Below are positions 58,219 through 64,000 of a DNA stretch of 64,000 nucleotides, piece after piece. Position 1 is the first letter of the stretch. Each line of letters begins with the position of its first letter. The stretch comes from Pseudomonadota bacterium (GTDB lineage Bacteria > Pseudomonadota > Alphaproteobacteria > Dongiales > Dongiaceae): contig JAJYUT010000001.1 in the NCBI GenBank assembly GCA_021792365.1, positions 744,001-808,000 of the forward strand. Reading direction: 5' to 3'. A model generated the notes under the pieces. The model did not search any database, was not told the origin of the DNA, and saw only the letters and a list, made by a program, of their open reading frames with translations. The translations under genes and the position numbers were made by a program.

Positions 58219-59259
58219 ATGGAATACCGACGGTTAGGACGAACCGACCTGAAGGTCAGTGCAATCTGCCTGGGCACTATGACTTGGGGGCAACAGAATT
58301 CAGAGGCCGACGGCCACGCCCAGATGGATTGCGCGCTGGAACAGGGCGTGAACTTCTGGGACACGGCGGAAATGTACCCGGTGCCGCCGGCCGAGGAGCG
58401 CTTCGGCAACACCGAGCGGATCATCGGAACCTGGTTCGCCAGCCGCCGGAAGCGCGAGCAAGTGATACTCGCCACCAAGATCATCGGGCCGGACCAGCGG
58501 TTCAAGACCATCCGCGGCGGCGACAACCGGTTCGACCGGCGCAACATCCTGGCGGCGATCGATGCCAGCCTGGCGCGGCTCAGGACGGATTACATCGACC
58601 TCTACCAGCTTCATTGGCCGGAGCGCACGGTCAACGCGTTCGGCCGGCTGACGTACCAGCATCACCCGGAGCAGACATTCACGCCGTTCGAGGAGGTGCT
58701 GAGCGTTTTGGGCGAGGCGGTGCAAGCGGGCAAGATCCGCCATGTCGGCCTCAGCAACGAGACGCCCTGGGGCACGATGCGCTGGCTGGAGGCGGCGGAG
58801 CGCGGCGCCGGGCCGCGCATGGCCTCGGTCCAGAACTGCTATCACCTCATGAACCGGATGTTCGAAGTGGGCATGGCGGAGGTCGCGATCCGCGAGCAAT
58901 GCGGGCTGCTGGCCTTCTCGCCGCTGGCAATGGGCACCCTTTCCGGCAAGTATCTGGGCGGCGCCCGGCCCGACGGCGCGCGCATGACGGTATTTCCCAA
59001 CTTCCCGCGCTACATGGCCCCGCGCGCCCAGGAGGCGGCCGCCGCCTATGTCGCCCTCGCCCGCAAGCACGGGCTCGATCCGGCGCAAATGGCGCTCGCC
59101 TGGGTCAGCGGGCGGGATTTCACCACCTCGACCATCATCGGCGCGACCACCCTCGAGCAGCTCAAGAGCAACATCGCGAGCATCGAGCTCAAGCTTTCGC
59201 CCGCGCTGGTGAAGGAGATCGAGGACCTGCACAAGGTGTGGACGATTCCGGTGCCGTGA
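58219..59259 (+). CDS. Aldo/keto reductase, Tas-like
   Basis: The 346-residue protein is an NADPH-dependent aldo/keto reductase of the Tas subgroup. It has MEYRRLGRTDLKVSAICLGTMTWG, catalytic Asp and Tyr in FWDTAEMYPVPP, Lys in ILATKIIG, His in DLYQLHWPERTVN, and coenzyme residues in SPLAMGTLSGKYL and IIGATTLEQLKSNI. The insert between the Lys and His blocks and the 'HWPER' motif are typical of Tas. It reduces carbonyl compounds; the physiological substrate is unknown. AGGAAAA seven bases before the ATG is its ribosome-binding site. Confidence 0.88.
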   Translation: MEYRRLGRTDLKVSAICLGTMTWGQQNSEADGHAQMDCALEQGVNFWDTAEMYPVPPAEERFGNTERIIGTWFASRRKREQVILATKIIGPDQRFKTIRGGDNRFDRRNILAAIDASLARLRTDYIDLYQLHWPERTVNAFGRLTYQHHPEQTFTPFEEVLSVLGEAVQAGKIRHVGLSNETPWGTMRWLEAAERGAGPRMASVQNCYHLMNRMFEVGMAEVAIREQCGLLAFSPLAMGTLSGKYLGGARPDGARMTVFPNFPRYMAPRAQEAAAAYVALARKHGLDPAQMALAWVSGRDFTTSTIIGATTLEQLKSNIASIELKLSPALVKEIEDLHKVWTIPVP

Positions 59260-59301
59260 AACCGGCGGCCGGAAGCCGGAAGGCATCCGGTGTATGTGAC
59301 T

Positions 59302-59850
59302 TCAGGCTTCCAAGTCCATTCGGCCGGTCGGATCGAACGCCAGATGCTCCGCGTTCTGGAGCGAGCGGCCGGTGAGGCGCAGCAGGAAGCCCCAATGGCT
59401 GACCACCGCCACCTGGCGCCAATCGGCCCAGGCGGCGGCGCGCTGCCGGAAGGTGCGGGCGCGCAGCCGCACATCCTCGTCGGTCTCATCCAAAGCCGGC
59501 CACCAGGTCTCCTCGAGATGCTCGAAATTGAGGGCCGGCCAAGCCTGGCATAGCGCGGAGCGGCAGGTGCCGACATCGCACTGGTACAGGGCATGCTCGC
59601 GCACCATGGGCTCGATATCGACCGGCACCTTGAGCACGCCGGCCAGGATCTCCGCGGTCTGCAGCGCGCGGGTGTAGGGGCTGCTGAGCAGGCGCGCGAC
59701 CGGGCGGCCGGAACGCTGGATCGCCTCGGCGGTGGCCCGCACCTGGGCGCGGCCGGCCTCGGTCAGATGCGGGTCGGTGATGCCGGGGTCGAGGCCGGTG
59801 CGGCTGAAATGGACGTTGAACTCGGATTGGCCGTGGCGGATGAGGATCAT
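59302..59850 (-). CDS. Histidine phosphatase family protein
   Basis: The 182-residue protein begins MILIRHGQSEFN, the RHG catalytic motif of the phosphoglycerate mutase-like superfamily. LLSSPYTRALQTAEIL follows, then a Glu-containing REHALYQCD and the second catalytic His in VAVVSHWGFLLRLTG. The substrate is not predictable: relatives act on sugar phosphates, phosphoproteins or small metabolites. It is convergent with the aldo/keto reductase gene and nine bases downstream of fxsA on the same strand, so the two are probably co-transcribed. Confidence 0.88.
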   Translation of the reverse strand: MILIRHGQSEFNVHFSRTGLDPGITDPHLTEAGRAQVRATAEAIQRSGRPVARLLSSPYTRALQTAEILAGVLKVPVDIEPMVREHALYQCDVGTCRSALCQAWPALNFEHLEETWWPALDETDEDVRLRARTFRQRAAAWADWRQVAVVSHWGFLLRLTGRSLQNAEHLAFDPTGRMDLEA

Positions 59851-59859
59851 GGCAGCAGT

Positions 59860-60345
59860 CTAGTCGACATCGATGATCTTGCGGTCATGCGTGACGCGCG
59901 GCGGCTTGTCATCCTCATCGCGGGCTTGCGTGTCGGCATCCTTCACCACCGTGAACTCGCCGTGGATCGTGCCGGTGTTCTGATAGACCCGGGTCTCGAA
60001 ATGCGCGGCGGTCCGTCGCAGCAGCCAATTCCGCGTGACCGGCAGCAGCAGGATTGCGGCCAGGGCATCGGAGACGAAGCCCGGGATGATGAGCAGGATG
60101 GCGGCGGCGGCGAAGCACGCCGCGTCGATGATGGAATGGCCGGGCTCGCGTCCCTCAGCCAAGGCGGCGCGCAGGCGCCCGACCGCCTGCAGCCCGGTAT
60201 GGCGCAGCAGCAGCAGACCGGCCGCGATCGCCGCGATCACCCAGAGCAGGGTGAGGGCCACGCCGAGCTTGGATCCGAGCCATACGAACCCCGCGATTTC
60301 GAGGAATGGCAGGGCAATGGCGGTCAAGGCGATCAATCGCAGCAT
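59860..60345 (-). CDS. fxsA: FxsA family membrane protein
   Basis: The 161-residue protein has the FxsA core: MLRLIALTAIALPFLEIAGFVWLGSKLGVALTLLWVIAAIAAGLLLLR (two helices) and IIDAACFAAAAILLIIPGFVSDALAAILLLPVTR (third helix plus the conserved PGFVSD turn). The tail is acidic and disordered. FxsA suppresses F-exclusion of phage T7 in E. coli, but its normal role is unknown. Divergent from the Tim44-like gene at 60519, an arrangement typical of alphaproteobacteria. Confidence 0.9.
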   Translation of the reverse strand: MLRLIALTAIALPFLEIAGFVWLGSKLGVALTLLWVIAAIAAGLLLLRHTGLQAVGRLRAALAEGREPGHSIIDAACFAAAAILLIIPGFVSDALAAILLLPVTRNWLLRRTAAHFETRVYQNTGTIHGEFTVVKDADTQARDEDDKPPRVTHDRKIIDVD

Positions 60346-60518
60346 CTTTACCTGTTCTCTAGGCAGCCTGGCCCGGGGTAAGCTTGCTCTCGACCGGGCA
60401 ATTGCCTATCTAAGAGGGACGGGTCGCCATCGCAACGGCGATCGGTCCAAAGCCGATGGCGCAATTGCTCCAGATCTTGGGCCAGGTTCCGTCAGAGGAA
60501 TGACACAGGTCGCATAAC

Positions 60519-61217
60519 GTGCTGGAAATCCTGTTCTTCGCCATCGTCGCCGCATTCCTGGGCTGGCGGTTGTATAGCGTGCTGGGGCGGCGCACCGGCC
60601 ATGAAAAGCCGTTCGACCCGTTCCGCACCAAGGAGACCCAAGCGCCAGCCACGGTATCGGAGCGCGAAGGCAATGTCCGCCGCCTGCCGGAGCCGGCGGC
60701 GCGGCCGGATCGCACGGATCGCGAGCGCCGCAAGCTGGAAGCGGCTATTGGTGCTGTGGCGGGCGACGTGCGGCGCGGACTGGACGCGATTCGCAGCGCC
60801 GATCCCAAGTTCGATCCGGTCGACTTCGTTGTCGGCGCGCGCGTGGCGTTCGACATGATCGTGGGCGCCTTCGCCCAGGGCGACGCCAAGGCCCTGCGGC
60901 CGCTGCTCGCCGACCAGGTCTTCGGCAACTTCAATGCCGCGATCGAGGAGCGCACCCGCAACAATCAGCGCCACGAGACGACCCTGGTCGGCATCCTCAG
61001 CGCCGATATCGTCGGGGCCGAGCTCAAGGGCGACGAGGCGCAGGTGGCGGTGAAGTTCGTCTCGCAGCAGATCAACGTCACCAAGGACCAGGAAGGCCGC
61101 ATCGTGGACGGCGATCCCTCCGAGGTCGCCAACATCACCGACATCTGGACCTTCGCGCGGCCGGTGAAGTCGCGCGACCCCAATTGGGTCCTTGTCGCCA
61201 CCGAAAGCCCGCAATAA
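60519..61217 (+). CDS. Tim44-like domain protein
   Basis: The 232-residue protein has one N-terminal helix (MLEILFFAIVAAFLGWRLYSVLG), a charged linker and a Tim44-like domain (about 95-230: FDPVDFVVGARVAFDMIVGAFAQGDAKALRPLLADQVFGNFNAAIEER; ITDIWTFARPVKSRDPNWVLVATE). It is the bacterial relative of the mitochondrial import factor Tim44 (TimA); an inner-membrane chaperone or scaffold role is supposed. Start GTG at 60519. It is followed by mltA, the standard pairing in alphaproteobacteria. Confidence 0.88.
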   Translation: MLEILFFAIVAAFLGWRLYSVLGRRTGHEKPFDPFRTKETQAPATVSEREGNVRRLPEPAARPDRTDRERRKLEAAIGAVAGDVRRGLDAIRSADPKFDPVDFVVGARVAFDMIVGAFAQGDAKALRPLLADQVFGNFNAAIEERTRNNQRHETTLVGILSADIVGAELKGDEAQVAVKFVSQQINVTKDQEGRIVDGDPSEVANITDIWTFARPVKSRDPNWVLVATESPQ

Positions 61218-61266
61218 GCGCGTTAGAGTGTTGGCAACCGCCGCGCACTCATGGCATGGGTGGCGG

Positions 61267-62439
61267 ATGGTGCTTGACGGCTTCGAATCGATCCGCACGC
61301 AATGCAGCAGCGCAGCGCTCCGCACCCCTTCCTTGCGGGGAGGGAAGGGGCTCTCGTTGTTGGCTGCGCTCGCGGTTGCTCTCTCCGCCTGCGCGCAGCC
61401 GGCCGAGCCGCCGTCGCCGCACCTGAAGGAGCTGTCGCAGCTTCCCGGCTGGGAGGAGGATGCGAGCTTCCAGGCTTATCCCGCCTTGCTGGCAAGCTGC
61501 GGCGTGATCGCGACCCTGTCTTCCGACAAGGCGCTCGGCATCGGCGGGTCGCCGGTGGAATGGCGCGAGCCATGCGCGGCGCTCAATGAACTGAAGGCCG
61601 CCTTCGTCGCCGACACCGACGCGGCGTTGCGCCGGACGCTGGAGACGCATTTCGTCGCCATCGATCCCGGCACGGGCACCTCGGCGCTGGTCACCGGCTA
61701 TTACGAGCCGGAACTGAAGGGCAGCCGCGTGCGGGACGCGGCGCATCCCTATCCGCTCTACCGGCTGCCGCCCGACCCGACGCGATTCGATCGCGCGGCG
61801 ATCGACGGCGGCGCGCTCGCGGGCCGGGGGCTGGAACTGCTCTGGGTCGACGACAAGGTCGAAGCCTTCTTCCTGCATGTGCAGGGGTCCGGGCGCGTGC
61901 GGCTCGCGGACGGCCAGGTGGTGCGCGTCGGCTTCGCCGGCAGCAACGAGCGCGAATACGTCTCGATCGGCAGGGCGCTGGTCGATGCCGGCATCATGAC
62001 CAAGGAAGAAGCCTCCCTCCAAAGCATCCGCGCCTATCTGAACGCTCACCCCGAGCAGATCGACAGCTGGCTGCACCGGAACCCGCGCTACGTCTTCTTC
62101 CGCGAGGCCGCGGCGTCGGAGAACGAGGGGCCGCGCGGCGCCCTCAACGTGCCGCTGACGGCGGGACGCTCCATCGCGGTCGATCCGGCTTTCGTGGCGC
62201 TGGGCCTGCCGGTGTGGCTGCGCACCACAGTGCCGGTGACAAATGCGCCCTTGCGGCGGCTGGTCGTGGCGCAGGATAAAGGCGGCGCGATCAAGGGCCC
62301 CGGGCGGATCGACCTGTTCTGGGGCGCCGGGGAAGAGGCGGAGGCGATGGCCGGTCCGATGAGGCAGCAGGGCACGTATTGGGTGATCGTGCCGCGAAGC
62401 GCCGCCGCGCGCTGGCTGGCACAGCAGGCGGGCTCATGA
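61267..62439 (+). CDS. mltA: Membrane-bound lytic murein transglycosylase A
   Basis: The MltA domain is evident: ALVTGYYEPELKGSRVR, PYPLYRLPPDP, DDKVEAFFLHVQGSGRVRLADG, and a C-terminal 3D domain VVAQDKGGAIKGPGRIDLFWGAGEEAE with the catalytic Asp in IDLFWG. The lipobox ALSAC gives outer-membrane anchoring. It cleaves peptidoglycan with 1,6-anhydro bond formation. The start is uncertain: the frame opens at 61192, I use the ATG at 61267, and the segment before the signal contains a palindromic hairpin (61325-61350) like the family C repeat. The stop overlaps the lutA start (ATGA). Confidence 0.88.
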   Translation: MVLDGFESIRTQCSSAALRTPSLRGGKGLSLLAALAVALSACAQPAEPPSPHLKELSQLPGWEEDASFQAYPALLASCGVIATLSSDKALGIGGSPVEWREPCAALNELKAAFVADTDAALRRTLETHFVAIDPGTGTSALVTGYYEPELKGSRVRDAAHPYPLYRLPPDPTRFDRAAIDGGALAGRGLELLWVDDKVEAFFLHVQGSGRVRLADGQVVRVGFAGSNEREYVSIGRALVDAGIMTKEEASLQSIRAYLNAHPEQIDSWLHRNPRYVFFREAAASENEGPRGALNVPLTAGRSIAVDPAFVALGLPVWLRTTVPVTNAPLRRLVVAQDKGGAIKGPGRIDLFWGAGEEAEAMAGPMRQQGTYWVIVPRSAAARWLAQQAGS

Positions 62440-63206
62440 ACGGGGCGGCGCGCAAGCAGGTCGGCCTGTTCGTCACCTGCCTGGTCGATCTCTACCGGCC
62501 GGTGGTCGGCTTCGCCGCGATTGCGCTGATCGAGCGCAGCGGGCCCTTCACCGTCGTGGTGCCGGAGGCGCAGACCTGCTGCGGCCAGCCTGGCTACAAT
62601 TCCGGCGACCGGGAGAGCGCGCTTGCCATCGCGCGCCAGGTGGTGCGGGCCTTCGAAAGCTTCGACTACGTGGTGGCGCCGTCCGGCTCCTGCGCCGGCA
62701 TGATCAAGACGCATTATCCGGAGCTGCTGGCGGGCGATCAGATTTTCGCGGCGCGCGCGAAGGCGCTAGCGGACAAGACCTACGAGCTGACGCAGTTCCT
62801 GCGCGACGTGGCCGGGTGGGACGGCCTCCATCCCGAATTCGCGAAGACCGTCACCTATCATGATTCCTGCTCGGCCCTGCGCGAACTCAAGGTGAAGCGG
62901 CAGCCGCGCGAGTTGCTGGCGAAGGTCGGCGGCCTCAAGTTCAAGGAGCTGCCGGATGGCGAGCCGTGCTGCGGCTTCGGCGGCACGTTCTGCGTCAAGT
63001 TCCCCGACATCTCCAACCGCATGGTGGATGACAAGGTCGTCAATATCGAGGCGACCGGCGCGGAGGTGGTGCTGGCGGCCGACATGGGCTGCCTGCTCAA
63101 CATCGCTGGCAAGCTGAAGCGCAAGGGCAGCAGGGTCGAGGCGCGCCACGTCGCCGAGGTGCTGGCCGGCATGGCGCAGGATGCGGCGATCGGCGAAGGG
63201 CAATAG
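62436..63206 (+). CDS. lutA: (Fe-S)-binding protein LutA-like
   Basis: The 256-residue protein has two cysteine-rich CCG domains: QTCCGQPGYNSG with PSGSCAGMIK, and YHDSCSALRELKVKRQPRELL with EPCCGFGGTFCVKFPDIS. This is the LutA/YkgE subunit of the L-lactate utilisation complex LutABC (oxidation of L-lactate to pyruvate). Its ATG overlaps the mltA stop and lutB follows three bases after its stop, so mltA-lutA-lutB may be read through on one mRNA. Confidence 0.88.
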   Translation: MNGAARKQVGLFVTCLVDLYRPVVGFAAIALIERSGPFTVVVPEAQTCCGQPGYNSGDRESALAIARQVVRAFESFDYVVAPSGSCAGMIKTHYPELLAGDQIFAARAKALADKTYELTQFLRDVAGWDGLHPEFAKTVTYHDSCSALRELKVKRQPRELLAKVGGLKFKELPDGEPCCGFGGTFCVKFPDISNRMVDDKVVNIEATGAEVVLAADMGCLLNIAGKLKRKGSRVEARHVAEVLAGMAQDAAIGEGQ

Positions 63207-63209
63207 CCG

Positions 63210-64000
63210 ATGCGATCGACCGCGCACCTCTTCAAGGACAACGCCGCCCGGGCGCTCACCGACCCGAACCTGCAGCAGGCGCTCACCCATGTGCGCACCA
63301 AGTTCATCGACAAGCGCCTCGACGCGGTCAAGGGCCTGCCGGAGTTCGATGCGCTGCGCGACGCGGCGCGCGATCTCAAGGATCATGTGCTGAGCCGGCT
63401 CGACGAGTATCTGGTCGAGTTCGAAGCCAACGTGGTGAAGAACGGCGGCCACGTGCATTGGTGCGCGACCCCGGCGGAGGCGCGCAAGACCATCCTCGAG
63501 ATCTGCCGGGGCGCAGACGCGAAGACGGTCACCAAGGGCAAGACCATGGTGGGGGAGGAGATCGGCATCAACGATCACCTCGCCGCCAACGGCATCGAGC
63601 CGATCGAGACCGATCTCGGCGAATACATCATCCAACTCCGCAACGAGCCGCCCAGCCACATCATCGCGCCCGCCGTGCACGTCACGAAGGATCAGGTCGA
63701 GGAGACCTTCCGCAGGATCCACAGCGATCTCGATCCCGCGCGCAACCTGACGGAGCCGGCGACCCTGCTGCACGAGGCACGGGTCAAATTGCGCGGGCGC
63801 TTCATTGCGGCGGATGTAGGGATCACCGGCGCCAATTTTCTGATCGCGAATACCGGCTCGACCACGATCGTCACCAACGAGGGCAATGGCGACCTCACCC
63901 AGACCTTGCCGCGCATCCACATCGTGCTGGCGGGAATCGAGAAGGTGGTGCCGAGCCTGGAGGACGCTTCTGTCCTGCTGCGCGTGCTGGCGCGCTCGGC
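63210..64000 (+). CDS. lutB: Lactate utilisation iron-sulfur protein LutB-like (cut by window end)
   Basis: The frame is open from the ATG at 63210 to the end of the window, giving the first 263 residues. FKDNAARALTDPNLQQAL and FIDKRLDAVKGLPEFDALRDAARDLKDHVL begin the LutB/LldF family. The LUD domain is seen in HVHWCATPAEARKTILEICR and TKGKTMVGEEIGIN, then ETDLGEYIIQL and GITGANFLIANTGSTTIVTNEGN. The C-terminal ferredoxin-type [4Fe-4S] part must lie beyond the window. It partners with LutA in L-lactate oxidation; lutC is expected next. Confidence 0.88.
   Translation, partial: MRSTAHLFKDNAARALTDPNLQQALTHVRTKFIDKRLDAVKGLPEFDALRDAARDLKDHVLSRLDEYLVEFEANVVKNGGHVHWCATPAEARKTILEICRGADAKTVTKGKTMVGEEIGINDHLAANGIEPIETDLGEYIIQLRNEPPSHIIAPAVHVTKDQVEETFRRIHSDLDPARNLTEPATLLHEARVKLRGRFIAADVGITGANFLIANTGSTTIVTNEGNGDLTQTLPRIHIVLAGIEKVVPSLEDASVLLRVLARS

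Noticed and set aside
1-64000. tRNA, rRNA or CRISPR arrays
   Set aside because: No cloverleaf-like segment ending in CCA, no rRNA core sequence and no regularly spaced direct repeats with unique spacers were seen.

Overview
This window is high-GC (mostly about 65-68 % by eye) and reads as a chromosomal segment of an alphaproteobacterium. The reasons are the neighbourhoods glnD-murJ, fxsA / Tim44-like / mltA and ybbA-ybbP / tesA, two DUF1127 proteins, a PAS_5 protein, and several families of short intergenic palindromic repeats. The order cannot be fixed from the sequence alone. No rRNA, tRNA or CRISPR array was found.

Layout. 1-1300 is a lower-GC accessory patch: a DUF1937 protein and an antitoxin-HEPN fusion behind a perfect operator palindrome. 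1400-4184 holds small secreted, VOC, DUF1127 and GFA proteins. 4508-9849 is a run of three tandem paralogues that share an unrecognised C-terminal domain of about 200 residues; the third also carries about 580 residues of pentad-repeat charged helix. 9876-11376 is a lower-GC insert (lipoprotein plus small protein) bracketed by direct, inverted and REP-like repeats. 11468-20705 holds a PAS_5 protein, an ammonia-lyase homologue with an altered MIO motif, an FAD oxidase / ornithine-cyclodeaminase pair, a doubled FlgO-TPR regulator, and DUF1127 plus three DsrE-type proteins. 21031-26310 is mostly metabolic and housekeeping (thioesterase, AhpD-like, ArsR, PLP dehydratase, K+/H+ antiporter, exonuclease III). 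26440-34786 is a surface-glycan locus: a methyltransferase, a wrecked methyltransferase, twin sulfotransferase-like genes, and a giant fused sulfotransferase / WbsX / GT4 / GT2 protein. 35154-46559 holds puuD-like, sterol desaturase, lolA, a probably leaderless small-regulator operon, ftsK, a dapC-like aminotransferase, an iron alcohol dehydrogenase and an amino-acid ABC ATPase. 46750-64000 is housekeeping: glnD, murJ, ybbP/ybbA/tesA, FIST, tas-like, fxsA, Tim44-like, mltA and lutA-lutB (lutB runs off the window end).

The most unusual material is: (1) a 390-bp element at 57071-57460 in which a GIY-YIG nuclease gene sits between near-perfect 31/32-bp inverted repeats, with a 102-bp gene-less relative at 54321-54422 that keeps the same hairpin ends and the sequence around the nuclease start codon; (2) the three-paralogue cluster with the pentad-repeat helix; (3) two unlisted 46- and 58-residue membrane proteins with a common ERxExRAxQDR tail; (4) the antitoxin-HEPN fusion that still has a Shine-Dalgarno and ATG at the domain junction.
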